Of a stretch of DNA of 64,000 nucleotides, positions 26,150-35,898 are shown piece after piece. The stretch is from CAYSPG01 sp964432885 (lineage in GTDB: Bacteria > Bacteroidota > Bacteroidia > AKYH767-A > OLB10), in the NCBI GenBank assembly GCA_964432885.1, contig CAYSPG010000001.1, forward strand, positions 124,001 to 188,000, given 5' to 3'. Position 1 is the stretch's first letter. Each line of letters begins with the position of its first letter. Made by a program: the position numbers and the translations under genes. The notes beneath the pieces were generated by a model. It was not told the DNA's origin. It worked only from the letters and a program-made list of their open reading frames with translations, and made no database searches.

Positions 26150-28386
26150 TGTTCATCCAACAAACCTTTTAAATTGGTAAGTGCCTGCTCATTGGCTGCA
26201 TTATGAATTTCATTTATGACATACCTTTTTTCTTTTTCGGTAAGATGCCAGCTTAATGATATGCGCTCTTCTTTTTGCGGCATTTCAAAATCAACAAAGT
26301 TTATGTTGCCGTTGTAAAGTGTTTTTAAGTACTCTAAAAAACTATCGTTTACATAATCCTGCATTACAATAAAATTTCCCGAAAGGTTTTTAAAGGGTGA
26401 AACCATTTTTTGAAAAATAGATTTAATGGCCGACATTTCCGATTGTTCATACTTATAATTATCACGCACCTGCACAAACACTACACCCGATGTGTTTTCC
26501 AATATCCATTGCCTGTATGTAACCAGGTAACGCACCGAGTTTTGCACACCGTAATTATCACGTATGCCTGCATCCATTACCTGGAAGCCCGGCTCACTGG
26601 GCAACTGAGCTGCCGGCATTATGTAAGGGAAGGTTGCATTCATGCGCAGTGCCGATAGAAAGCGAAGGCTGCCGGCATCCTGGTTTTTAAAATACGTTTT
26701 AAAGTCAACACCATCAGGCACGGCCGATTTATACACGGTGCTGCTACGCCCTTTTAAAAAGTAGGATGATGGCAGTGGTGAAATTATCATATTGCGACCA
26801 TCGTTAATTATAGCAGGGCATATTACAATGCGTGGTATTTGCGCTTTTAATTCGGGAAGCATGTACTCGTCTAACTTTCGATCAAGTATTTTGCCTGTGT
26901 TTTCGTTTAGCTGCTGCTCAAATGCATAGGCGCGGTCTTTTAAATATGTTTGGCCATTGTACTTAAATTGCTGAAAGTTTAAAAACAAATCGCTGATGGT
27001 AAAACTAAAAGCCGTTGCATTAAGGATGTCTTTTGAAATGGATTCAATGTACGGTTCGGGTTTCGAAGTTATATTTTTAAAATCGGTACTGCGGTAATAA
27101 AGTTCACGGTAATACGAAGCGCCAATTAAACCACCCGATGAGCCATTGATAAGATGGGTGTATTCCATCATTTTCCCGTCAAGGACACTGTCTATGGTAA
27201 GCATGGTGTTAAAGGTAAACAATGCCGACCGCACCCCGCCACCACTCACATTAAGCACAACAAGCTTTGGTTTTTCAATACCGACATCGTTCCATTTCTT
27301 TTTCCAGTTGTTAAGTGCCACAAGTCCTGTCTGGTAATCTTCGGCATATTGTTTTTCGCTAAGGTGATTATCCATTGATGCCACAGAGTATTCGGGTTTG
27401 TTATGGTCATAATCCAAACCATAAGCCTTGTTTTTAAAATTAAAAATTTCAAATCCTGATAAAAAGTTTATCGCCAAAAACACGCCCACCACTGCTGTAT
27501 TGGCCCATGCCCGCAGCCAGTATCTAAACACACCACCTATCATTATTATCATGGTAAACAACAGCAGCACACTGGCACCTGCCGGAATTCTAAACACGCT
27601 GTAATCGCGAAACAAGCCCAGTAAAATAAACATGATAAAAATGGTGAGTTCAAGCACGGCTGCATTAATATGGTTTTGCCTGAACACCGATTCGAGCATA
27701 AACGATTTGTAATGCGCTGTGCCGCGAACGCGTCTTAGCTTAAACGGAAAAGTGATGTATGTTTCAACATGCCAGCCTTTGCGCAACGCTTTTTTTAGCT
27801 TGGCATCGCGTATGGGTGAAATTTGTTTGTGTGGTTTATCGTGCTCTTCGTTACTGGCAACGCCAAATAGTTTGTAAATATCTTTGTTGGTATGTTTAAA
27901 ATAAATAAGCGTTAAATAAATAATGATGGCAATGCCACTTAACAATGCAATTACCTGCAGCGAAATTTCCCACCAGGCAAGCAGCTGATTTTTTGATTGA
28001 AACACAACTAAGCAAATAATGTAGCTTACAATAAAAATAAGCGGAACGATGATATTGTTGTACGAATATTTTTCAAACGTTTTATACAGCGAAGCCAAAA
28101 ACGGAAACCTGAAACTGTTAAGCATATAGCTTGAAATATTAAAGGCCATGGTAAAAATGCCCAGGCAAATGCCCATGATAAAAAACGAAATAAAACTTAC
28201 CTTGCCCATGTACTCAGGGTCTAAAAACAGGTAGGGTATTCCATATTTGCTTCCAACACTTTGCGTAACAAAACAAAACAACAATACCCAATAAAGCAGC
28301 AGCAACTGGCTTTTTTGCGCCTGCATTACTACCAATTGAACCGGAAAGGAATAGTAAAATTTATGAAACCGTTCTTTTAAACGCAT
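26146..28386 (-). CDS. Membrane-anchored patatin-like phospholipase
   Basis: This 746-residue protein has about seven hydrophobic transmembrane segments in the first ~320 residues. A patatin-like catalytic domain follows in the C-terminal half. Visible motifs are the oxyanion-type SGGGVRSALF near residue 382, the nucleophile region GSSGG near 415 (serine of the Ser-Asp dyad), and DAGIRDNYG in place of the usual DGG/DGA catalytic aspartate motif. The predicted activity is acyl hydrolysis of membrane lipids, with the catalytic domain tethered to the inner membrane. The polytopic N-terminus is not the usual soluble patatin layout. No neighbour explains its role. Confidence 0.8.
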   Translation of the reverse strand: MRLKERFHKFYYSFPVQLVVMQAQKSQLLLLYWVLLFCFVTQSVGSKYGIPYLFLDPEYMGKVSFISFFIMGICLGIFTMAFNISSYMLNSFRFPFLASLYKTFEKYSYNNIIVPLIFIVSYIICLVVFQSKNQLLAWWEISLQVIALLSGIAIIIYLTLIYFKHTNKDIYKLFGVASNEEHDKPHKQISPIRDAKLKKALRKGWHVETYITFPFKLRRVRGTAHYKSFMLESVFRQNHINAAVLELTIFIMFILLGLFRDYSVFRIPAGASVLLLFTMIIMIGGVFRYWLRAWANTAVVGVFLAINFLSGFEIFNFKNKAYGLDYDHNKPEYSVASMDNHLSEKQYAEDYQTGLVALNNWKKKWNDVGIEKPKLVVLNVSGGGVRSALFTFNTMLTIDSVLDGKMMEYTHLINGSSGGLIGASYYRELYYRSTDFKNITSKPEPYIESISKDILNATAFSFTISDLFLNFQQFKYNGQTYLKDRAYAFEQQLNENTGKILDRKLDEYMLPELKAQIPRIVICPAIINDGRNMIISPLPSSYFLKGRSSTVYKSAVPDGVDFKTYFKNQDAGSLRFLSALRMNATFPYIMPAAQLPSEPGFQVMDAGIRDNYGVQNSVRYLVTYRQWILENTSGVVFVQVRDNYKYEQSEMSAIKSIFQKMVSPFKNLSGNFIVMQDYVNDSFLEYLKTLYNGNINFVDFEMPQKEERISLSWHLTEKEKRYVINEIHNAANEQALTNLKGLLDEH

Positions 28387-28488
28387 GTGTGGTTTTGCTG
28401 TAATATAATTATACGTTTAAATAAAAAAATGGTTTGTATCTAGAGCCAAAAATAAAATTAACTGATGCAAATAAGGAAGCAATGCAAT

Positions 28489-28737
28489 TTATTTGCTTAC
28501 ATCCTTTTTAACATTCTTTACAATTTTTTTGGTGCCATGACCCACGCTTTTGGCAGCGCGCTTTGTGGTATGCCCCACTGCACGGCCGGCCGTTTTTACT
28601 CCCTGCCATCCCTGCTTTACACCCTGCTTTAATTCGCTGTTGTTTTTTTTGGCTACCGGTTTTTTGGCTGTTGACTGTGCAGTGCTAAGCGTTGTACACA
28701 AAGCAAACATAATAAGCAGTAATATATTTTTATTCAT
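28489..28737 (-). CDS. Small Lys-rich exported protein
   Basis: This is an 82-residue protein from the ATG at 28737: signal peptide MNKNILLLIMFALCTTLSTAQ, then a very basic tail with repeated pairs such as KQGVKQGWQGVKTAG and KSVGHGTKKIVKNVKK. The frame is open upstream to 28848, but those residues look random and would bury the signal. A TACCTTTG box (28760-28753) lies 15 bases upstream. Function is unknown; the basic amphipathic tail could bind nucleic acid, lipid or the envelope. Confidence 0.5.
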   Translation of the reverse strand: MNKNILLLIMFALCTTLSTAQSTAKKPVAKKNNSELKQGVKQGWQGVKTAGRAVGHTTKRAAKSVGHGTKKIVKNVKKDVSK

Positions 28738-29131
28738 AAGGACATTGAACAACAAAGGTAAAATTGTTTGTTTTATTTTTAGGTGAGGAGAATTTTTTTC
28801 GGCTAATTTATTGCAAACCTGTTTAGAATTGGTGGTATCAGAAAGCACATTTAAGTTTTCTCACAACCACCATAAATGCAATCTCATATTTAATTCAATT
28901 GGCTTTGCAAAATAAAACATTTGCCTTATTTCAACTTTTGGTGCGTAACAAGCTAAATATTTTTTTTTCATCAAGTCATCCGTCAAAATTAACAACTCTT
29001 CTGTGCGGCTTTATTATATGACGATTATATCACATACATATCAACATTGGTATGTGCATTAATCAAAAACAAGATAAAATTATTTGGCAATAGCCCCTGC
29101 TATATTTGGAACACAAACCAACAAAAATTGA
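28738..29131. other. 394-base intergenic region between divergent genes
   Basis: This AT-rich region holds the promoter of the small gene to the left (TACCTTTG, minus strand, 28760-28753) and the phoH promoter to the right (TATATTTG, 29101-29108). A weak hairpin ACATAC/GTATGT lies near 29034-29055. I see no further gene or RNA. Confidence 0.5.
29101..29108 (+). promoter_or_regulatory. -7 box of the phoH-type gene
   Basis: TATATTTG matches TAnnTTTG, 23 bases before the ATG at 29132. A TTTG at 29083-29086 is the only -33 candidate and is spaced slightly short (14 bases). Confidence 0.45.
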
Positions 29132-30472
29132 ATGGCAAAAAAAACAGAACGCAAAGTATTCGTACTCGATACCTCTTGCATACTTTTCGACCACAACGCG
29201 ATTAACAACTTTAAAGAGCACGATGTCGCAATTCCAATCACCGTACTTGAAGAGATTGACCGCTTTAAAAAGGGAAACGATGTAATCAATTTTGAAGCAC
29301 GCGAGTTTATCCGAAACCTTGACAAAATATCTTCACAAGTTTCGCTTAAGGAATGGATACCTTTAAATGGCCCTACCAAAGGAAAGTTTAAAGTAATGAT
29401 GAATGAAAGCGGAAACGGTGTAGATGCCAATAAAGTATTTGGCGAAAAAAAAGCCGACCACAACATCCTTAATGCTGCGCTTGCATTAAAGCACGAAATA
29501 AATGAGAAAAACATTGTGCTGGTAAGCAAGGATATTAATCTGCGTTTAAAGGCCAAGTCGCTTGGTCTTCATGCCGAAGATTATATGACGGGCAAGATTA
29601 AGGACATAGAAGGTTTATACACCGGCAAAACTATAATGAACAATGTGCCGAGAAAACTTATTGATACCATTTATCAAACCGGGCACTGCAGTTACAAAGA
29701 ACTTGTAAAACAAAAGCCTGTGGCTAACCATTACTTTATCTTAAAAAGTAAAATAGAGGGATCATCGGCACTGGCATATTACAATCCGGTAAGCGAATGC
29801 ATAGAGCGGGTGCAAAAAGAACATGCCTACGGCATCAAACCACGCAATGCCGAACAGGCATTTGCCATGCATGCAGTGCTTAACCCGCAATCACTTTTGG
29901 TAACAGTGCAGGGTGTAGCCGGAACCGGCAAAACACTAATAGCCCTTGCATCAGCTTTGCAGCAAAAAATGAACTTCAGGCAAATTTATCTTGCGCGTCC
30001 CATCGTACCATTAAGCAATAAAGATATTGGTTACCTGCCGGGTGATATTAAGTCTAAAATAAACCCATACATGGAACCGCTTTGGGATAATTTAAAATAT
30101 ATACAAAGCCAATACCGCGAAACCGATAAAGAGTTTCAGAAGATAAACGATATGGTGGAGAATGAGAAACTGCACATTACGCCACTTGCTTATATACGCG
30201 GACGCAGTTTAAGCAACATTTGTTTTATTATTGACGAGGCACAAAATCTTACCCCGCATGAAGTAAAAACAATAATAACACGTGCAGGCGAAGGCACTAA
30301 AATTATTTTTACAGGGGATGTATTTCAAATTGACACACCTTATCTTGACTCGCATAGCAATGGCCTTTCAAGCTTAATTGATAAGATGAAAAACACAAAC
30401 TTGTATTCGCACATTACATTAGAAAAAGGGGAGAGGAGCGAACTTGCAAACCTGGCAGGTAATCTGCTTTAG
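29132..30472 (+). CDS. PhoH-family protein with N-terminal PIN domain
   Basis: This 446-residue protein is of PhoH2-type layout. The N-terminal PIN nuclease domain (residues 5-150) shows acidic residues in VLDTSCIL, VLEEIDRFK and EKKADHNILNAA. The C-terminal PhoH P-loop ATPase domain has Walker A GVAGTGKT near residue 270, Walker B CFIIDEAQNLT and sensor-like IIFTGD. PIN-PhoH proteins couple an RNA helicase-like motor to an RNase and act on RNA in the cytosol. Length is normal. It stands alone with its own promoter. Confidence 0.9.
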   Translation: MAKKTERKVFVLDTSCILFDHNAINNFKEHDVAIPITVLEEIDRFKKGNDVINFEAREFIRNLDKISSQVSLKEWIPLNGPTKGKFKVMMNESGNGVDANKVFGEKKADHNILNAALALKHEINEKNIVLVSKDINLRLKAKSLGLHAEDYMTGKIKDIEGLYTGKTIMNNVPRKLIDTIYQTGHCSYKELVKQKPVANHYFILKSKIEGSSALAYYNPVSECIERVQKEHAYGIKPRNAEQAFAMHAVLNPQSLLVTVQGVAGTGKTLIALASALQQKMNFRQIYLARPIVPLSNKDIGYLPGDIKSKINPYMEPLWDNLKYIQSQYRETDKEFQKINDMVENEKLHITPLAYIRGRSLSNICFIIDEAQNLTPHEVKTIITRAGEGTKIIFTGDVFQIDTPYLDSHSNGLSSLIDKMKNTNLYSHITLEKGERSELANLAGNLL

Positions 30473-30543
30473 CGTTTGCTCAGTACATCGGTTTTACGTA
30501 TTCAACAAATGCGCAATAAAATAGTAATGCCTGCATATGCAAG

Positions 30544-33384
30544 TTACAATTTCGCAACCTCAAACAATACCGAAAAATAAAACAAGCGACCTACTTTGGG
30601 GCCACCGTAAATTTCGTAATGTTTGTTTTTTAACAGATTGGTTGCGCCAAACTTAAAAGTAGTTCCGGCTTCTTTAGCGCAATAATTTATTTGTGCGTCA
30701 ACCATATCGTAATCTGTTATTGAGCCTGAAAACTGAGGAGAGCCTTCATACTTAAATCCTTGCACCCACTTATAGTTTACGTTAAATCCAAAACCTTTTA
30801 TATTTCGCCCGTTAAAACCAATGTTATACTTATTGGCAGGGGTATTAAACGCAGGTATCAATGGGTCATCACTTCCTTTTTTATTAAGCACATTGTAACT
30901 GTAGTTGCCAATAAGTGCAAAATATTTTCCTAAATAAATATTTAACCCGGCAGAAATACCCTGCGTGGTTACTTCGCTTTCGGCATTTGAAGCAACACGC
31001 ACCGCTTCCTTTACATAAATGTCGTTTATATCACCAAATAAGGTATGTATCGTAAATGTATCGGCCAATAAACCCACTTTGTATCCAATAAAATCTTTAT
31101 ACCAGCTGTAATAGGCGTTAATATCTAAATAAACATGATTAAACAAAGTAGCGCGGTAGCCTGCCTCAAGGGTTTTAACTTTTTCTGGGCGCACAGGCTC
31201 AACATCAAAATAGTTTAACAAAGCAAAGTTTGTTTTGCTGCTGTCAAAAAATTCAATTACCGATGGAATGGTGAGCAGGTTTTGGTACCCGTCTTTATTG
31301 CCAAGCAACACTGCCCGGCCCACACGGTAATACAAATACTGATCGGCAAGGGTAGGGTTGCGAATGGCTGATGAAAATGAAGCACGCAATACATGATTTG
31401 TAAATGGCATATAAACTACAGAGCCTGCCGGTGAAAACAGGTAATCAAAATTTTGGTTTTTGTCCAAGCGGCAGGTTGCATTAAGTTTAATTTTTTCGTT
31501 AAACAATTTTTTTTCCAAACCCAGGTAAAAACCAAACTCCTCGTTCGTAATTTTTCTAGTTAGCGAATCTATTTTTAATGTATCGCCTGTGGCATCATCA
31601 ACAGTGTATTTTACGTAAGCGGTATCGCTAAAAATGGTTCCTTCAGAGTTAGGTGTATAAATACGGTAATTTCCTCCTGCAACCACATCGGCAAATTTGT
31701 TTGGGTATTTATATTCGCCTTGTAAATGATACAATGCACTTCTGTCATAAAATCGCGAGCCGCCCTCTTTAAAAGTTCTTCGGGAAGTGATGCCTGCAAA
31801 GCTGGTGTCAAATTGGTAGGTGCCTGGTTCAAAAAAAGCAAGGTTACCATTTTGAGGATTTCCAATTCCGCTTGCAAAAGCCTGAGCCGAATCATGAAAC
31901 ACAATAAGTGAGTCGTAATAATTATTCATTAAAAACGGATTAATGGTTTGCAGCCATGCTGCATATGCAGGGCCGGGAGGCGGTGGCTGTGGAAATCCAG
32001 GAAATGTTTTTATGTAAAAAAGATTATAGTGATTGTTCCAGTAATTTTCGTAATCAATTTTCCAGTCGCCATCTGTTTTGGCTTTTTGCTGCAAAAGCAA
32101 TGCTGTAAAAAATGCATCGTACGATTTACCTGCATCTTCGTGTGTGGCATAAGCTCTAACAAACCATTTATCTTTTTGTCTTACCTCAATTCTGTTTTGA
32201 ATAAACTGAATATCTTTTAAACTATATCGGTTATCACCCTGATAAACGGTGGTTCCTGTTCCGTAATTTGATGCAAGTATAGTTTCTATGGCTGGGGTTA
32301 TTTTATAATGAAGTGCAAGCCCTAATTTTATGTTGGATGTATTGTAATCAACCAAATCTTTTTCGGAGTAGCCTTTGCGGTAAAAGGCGCCTAACCCCGG
32401 ATAAGCACCAGGAAACAGCGTATAGTCAGTGCCGGTTATGTATTCGTCTCCATATACGTTTACCGCATCATATCCGCCTGGGTTGTTTTCGTCAGTAATA
32501 GATTGTTCGGTGGGTGCATAGTTTTCGGCTTCCCAATCGCGTACCTTCATGTAATACATGCAAATTTTATAAGCAAACTTTTCCTGTGCCTTTTTATTTT
32601 TAAAAACCTGTGCAATGCGAAGCGAATTTTCTATTAAACCCCTGTCGCCAACTTTTATAGAGTATTGAAGCCCGGGCGATTCAAACGGGCTGCGTGTAGT
32701 CATTGAAATAACGCCATTAAATGCATTGGGCCCAAAGTATGCCGAACTTGCACCTACAACCAAATCAACTTTTTGAACATCCAACTCACCGCATCCTAAA
32801 AAATTTCCCAGAGAAAAATTCAACCCTGGCGACTGGTTGTCAACTCCGTCAATCAATTGTAACGACCTTACCGGTGAACTGCTGTTAAAACCGCGCGTGT
32901 TTATTATTTTAAAACCAATGCTTGCTGATGTTAAGTCAACACCTTTTAGTTGTCCAAGGCCTTCGTAAAAGTTTACAGCCGGTGTTTCTTTTATAGCAAT
33001 ATAGTCAAGCGCCTCAACCGTAAGTGGTGACTCTTTTTGCTTTTCGCTGATTCGTGTTCCGGTAACGGTTACATTTTTAAGTAGCACTTCATTTTTTTTA
33101 ACGCGAATTAAAATGGGTTGGCCTGCATTTGAAAAAACTATTTCGGTATTAATAAAACCAACAAATGAAGCAACCAATGTAACGGGCAATGGTTGATTGG
33201 TTGTAAATGAAAAGTTACCATCAATATCGGTAACAGCGCCTTCGGTGGTTCCTTTTATTAAAACGGTGGCTCCAATTAATGCTTCGCCATTTGAGGCATC
33301 TTTAATGCTGCCGCTTATTTGGTTTTGTCCATTGCTATAAACACAACCAAGAATGCATAATGCAGCTAAAATTATTTTCTTCAT
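30544..33384 (-). CDS. TonB-dependent outer-membrane receptor
   Basis: This is a 946-residue receptor from the ATG at 33384, which gives a clean signal peptide (MKKIILAALCILGCVYSNGQ). Residues ~22-105 form the carboxypeptidase-regulatory-like domain common in Bacteroidota receptors (GEALIGATVLIKG ... DGNFSF). The plug domain follows, with NTRGFNSSSPVRSLQLIDG and AYFGPNAFNGVISM, then a 22-strand-type barrel ending in YFSVLFEVAKL. No SusD-like partner is adjacent, so a polysaccharide locus is unlikely; siderophore, vitamin or peptide uptake is possible. It stands alone. Confidence 0.9.
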   Translation of the reverse strand: MKKIILAALCILGCVYSNGQNQISGSIKDASNGEALIGATVLIKGTTEGAVTDIDGNFSFTTNQPLPVTLVASFVGFINTEIVFSNAGQPILIRVKKNEVLLKNVTVTGTRISEKQKESPLTVEALDYIAIKETPAVNFYEGLGQLKGVDLTSASIGFKIINTRGFNSSSPVRSLQLIDGVDNQSPGLNFSLGNFLGCGELDVQKVDLVVGASSAYFGPNAFNGVISMTTRSPFESPGLQYSIKVGDRGLIENSLRIAQVFKNKKAQEKFAYKICMYYMKVRDWEAENYAPTEQSITDENNPGGYDAVNVYGDEYITGTDYTLFPGAYPGLGAFYRKGYSEKDLVDYNTSNIKLGLALHYKITPAIETILASNYGTGTTVYQGDNRYSLKDIQFIQNRIEVRQKDKWFVRAYATHEDAGKSYDAFFTALLLQQKAKTDGDWKIDYENYWNNHYNLFYIKTFPGFPQPPPPGPAYAAWLQTINPFLMNNYYDSLIVFHDSAQAFASGIGNPQNGNLAFFEPGTYQFDTSFAGITSRRTFKEGGSRFYDRSALYHLQGEYKYPNKFADVVAGGNYRIYTPNSEGTIFSDTAYVKYTVDDATGDTLKIDSLTRKITNEEFGFYLGLEKKLFNEKIKLNATCRLDKNQNFDYLFSPAGSVVYMPFTNHVLRASFSSAIRNPTLADQYLYYRVGRAVLLGNKDGYQNLLTIPSVIEFFDSSKTNFALLNYFDVEPVRPEKVKTLEAGYRATLFNHVYLDINAYYSWYKDFIGYKVGLLADTFTIHTLFGDINDIYVKEAVRVASNAESEVTTQGISAGLNIYLGKYFALIGNYSYNVLNKKGSDDPLIPAFNTPANKYNIGFNGRNIKGFGFNVNYKWVQGFKYEGSPQFSGSITDYDMVDAQINYCAKEAGTTFKFGATNLLKNKHYEIYGGPKVGRLFYFSVLFEVAKL

Positions 33385-33595
33385 ACGGTTAGTCAGGTGC
33401 AACAAACGTAGTAAATTTATTTTGAAGGATTATTTAATCAACCAGTTATTTATTCGTGCTAATTGATAAACTGAATCAATAAGGTAATTTTAAAAAGCAC
33501 CTTAACAAAGCGCTATATTAATGGCAAGAAATCATTTACTCCTACATACATGTAATTGTTGAGATTGATTTAATTTGCAGTAAATATTTTTTGTT

Positions 33596-35311
33596 GTGTC
33601 AAAAAAAGCAGTTCATAAAAAACCACTTCAGCAAACACCTTTTTATTATAAATATCCTGCATGGGTATTTGTTTTACTTGTCCTGATATGTTATCTGCCT
33701 GTGCTTAAACTTGGAGTTACACAACTTGACGATACCGTTTTTATAAACGATAAGCATGATTTTATAAGCAAGTTTAGTAACATTGGCGCTGCATTTAAAC
33801 AAGGTTGTTTTAATGAGCAGGACATTTATTATCGCCCCATGCTTTTGGTGTACTTTATTTTACTGTATCCATTTTCATCACCCAAATCTGTTTTAATATT
33901 TCACTTAGGCAGTGTTTTTTTTCATGCTCTTAATGTATGGTTGGTTTACCGGTTGCTTAATAAGCTTACATCAAACCGTGTACACTGTTTTTGGCTTTCG
34001 GTAATTTTTGCTGTGCATCCTGCTTTTACCATGGCAGTGGCATGGATACCGGGTATCAATGATTTGCTGCTTACCACCTTTGCACTGGGATATTTAATTA
34101 CCATGCTTAATCTTTCAAAAAGTTTTTCGTTAATAAATGTTGCGGGTAACTTTATTTTTCTTTTGCTGGCACTTTTTACAAAAGAGACAGGAGCATTTTT
34201 GCCGGCAGGCGCCTTGTTGCTATTGATTTATGCACATAATGAAAGCACAAAAAAAATTAAGCCGCATTACTTTTTAGTAGCGGGTTTAAATGTATTGGCA
34301 TGGTCGGTTTGGTTTGCAGCCCGAAAAAATGTGTTGCCTTCTGATTCTCCGGCATTAATTGATTCACAAATGGTAGCCTTGCTAATGCATCGTGCTGCTG
34401 GCTTATTGCAATATTTTGGAAAATGTCTGCTTCCATTTAATCTCAATGTTTTTCCAACTATAGAAAGTACCAGTTTGGCTTTAGGAATACTATCGGTTAT
34501 TGCTGTGGGCGCTTTGCTTTATTTTAATAAACAAAAAAGTGTGCGTGCTATGTTAATTGGCATAGGCTGGTTTGTTTTGTTTTTGTTGCCCATTTTTTTT
34601 GTTCCTAAAAACATAAGCAACCAATTGTATGAACACCGTCTTTATTTGCCCATGATTGGCGTTTTATTGGTAATTAATGAAACGGTTTTGTTTTCTGCAT
34701 TAATAAAACCCATAACACAAAAAATTGTGCTTGTTTCATTTTTATGTACATCGGTTGGAATAATTTACAACTACACACCTGTATTTAACGATACGTTTAG
34801 CTTTTGGAACAATGCGGTGGAATCATCACCTAAAAGCGCGTACGCAAACAAACTGCTGGGTATAAAGCTGTATGAAAACAACCGCGAAAAAGAATCACTG
34901 CCATTTATTAAAACAGCTTATGAACTTGACAGCACCGAGCGGTACACGCGCCTTTTTATTGCCCGGTTGATTCATATCCCAAATCAGCAATGGGATTCGG
35001 CCAGATGGTATTTAGAAAACGAAATTAAAATTAACCCAAAATTTCCGGATACGTTTGCAGAACTTGCTCATGTTTGTGTTGAGTTAAAAGATTTTTCAGC
35101 TGCCGAAACCTATATTTTAAAATTCCTGGAGTTTAATCCTAAAGATCAGGCGTTAAATAACAACCTGCTTTTGATTTATAACGACCAAAAGAAATTTGAT
35201 ATTGCATTAAAACATGCAAACAATATGCGGACAAATGGTCTTTTGGTAAACGAGGATTTATACAAGGCTATTTTTGATTCGGCAAATGCCATAGCCCAAC
35301 CTATTCAATAA
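33596..35311 (+). CDS. Polytopic membrane protein with C-terminal TPR repeats (GT-C-like)
   Basis: This 571-residue protein starts at a GTG (33596). Around ten hydrophobic helices span residues ~18-395. The first extracytoplasmic loop carries an acidic pair (TQLDDTVFIN), and the region YYRPMLLVYF ... ALNVWLVYRLL resembles O-mannosyltransferase-type (GT-C, TMTC-like) proteins. The last ~170 residues form tetratricopeptide repeats. A lipid-linked sugar transferase acting on exported proteins is a fair inference, but no donor or acceptor can be named. Confidence 0.65.
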   Translation: MSKKAVHKKPLQQTPFYYKYPAWVFVLLVLICYLPVLKLGVTQLDDTVFINDKHDFISKFSNIGAAFKQGCFNEQDIYYRPMLLVYFILLYPFSSPKSVLIFHLGSVFFHALNVWLVYRLLNKLTSNRVHCFWLSVIFAVHPAFTMAVAWIPGINDLLLTTFALGYLITMLNLSKSFSLINVAGNFIFLLLALFTKETGAFLPAGALLLLIYAHNESTKKIKPHYFLVAGLNVLAWSVWFAARKNVLPSDSPALIDSQMVALLMHRAAGLLQYFGKCLLPFNLNVFPTIESTSLALGILSVIAVGALLYFNKQKSVRAMLIGIGWFVLFLLPIFFVPKNISNQLYEHRLYLPMIGVLLVINETVLFSALIKPITQKIVLVSFLCTSVGIIYNYTPVFNDTFSFWNNAVESSPKSAYANKLLGIKLYENNREKESLPFIKTAYELDSTERYTRLFIARLIHIPNQQWDSARWYLENEIKINPKFPDTFAELAHVCVELKDFSAAETYILKFLEFNPKDQALNNNLLLIYNDQKKFDIALKHANNMRTNGLLVNEDLYKAIFDSANAIAQPIQ

Positions 35312-35419
35312 CCAATTCTGTTTAAAAAGCAGGCCAGTTAAAAATATTTTAAAATCGTTGCAACTTTTTTAAAGCTATTGGCTCTTACTGTATGTCTGCG
35401 AAGTTGTGGAAGCTATTTT

Positions 35420-35515
35420 AAAGGGAATACCCGGAAAGTTTACATGGTTTTGGTTTAGGTTAGACTTTTCAAATTACTTTGTTATGTCATGGTAATATTT
35501 TTCCGGGTTTCCTTT
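35420..35515 (+). repeat. Long-loop inverted repeat in the convergent gap
   Basis: The arm at 35420-35437 (AAAGGGAATACCCGGAAA) is complementary, with a two-base bulge, to the arm at 35500-35515 (TTTCCGGGTTTCCTTT), which is followed by a short T-rich tail. It lies between convergent genes at 35311 and 35531 and may be a terminator or a degraded mobile repeat. Confidence 0.45.
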
Positions 35516-35530
35516 TTAATTTATCACCTT

Positions 35531-35881
35531 TTACAAGGTGTATTTTAATTCAATAGAGCATGGGCTTCGTAAAATTTCTTCTTCGCGTCCGCTTTCATAA
35601 ATTACTCGTAGCCGTACTTTATTATTTACCTTATAGTTTTCAAGATAAATAAGTGTTTTGTCATCATCCAAATAACCTTTTATGGGTTCACCTGTTTTTT
35701 CGTATTCAATTTGCTGAATACATTTAACCGTATCACGAAGTTTAATCTGGTAAACATCATCCGAAATTTTATAGTTTATACTATCGTGCTGTGCCATAAG
35801 TGTGCTGCTGATTGCACAAAAAGCAATTAGCAAAATTTTTTGCGATAATTTCTTTTGGACTAAGTAAATTTTGGCTAACAT
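35531..35881 (-). CDS. Small exported hypothetical protein
   Basis: This 116-residue protein has a signal peptide (KILLIAFCAISSTLMAQ). The mature part is a short beta-rich domain, with two cysteines (VKCIQQIEYEK and RSPCSIEL) that could form a disulfide. No domain is recognised. It starts 17 bases after the T9SS cargo gene upstream on the same strand, so it is probably co-transcribed with it. Confidence 0.5.
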   Translation of the reverse strand: MLAKIYLVQKKLSQKILLIAFCAISSTLMAQHDSINYKISDDVYQIKLRDTVKCIQQIEYEKTGEPIKGYLDDDKTLIYLENYKVNNKVRLRVIYESGREEEILRSPCSIELKYTL

Positions 35882-35898
35882 TTTTGAACGTGCTTTAG

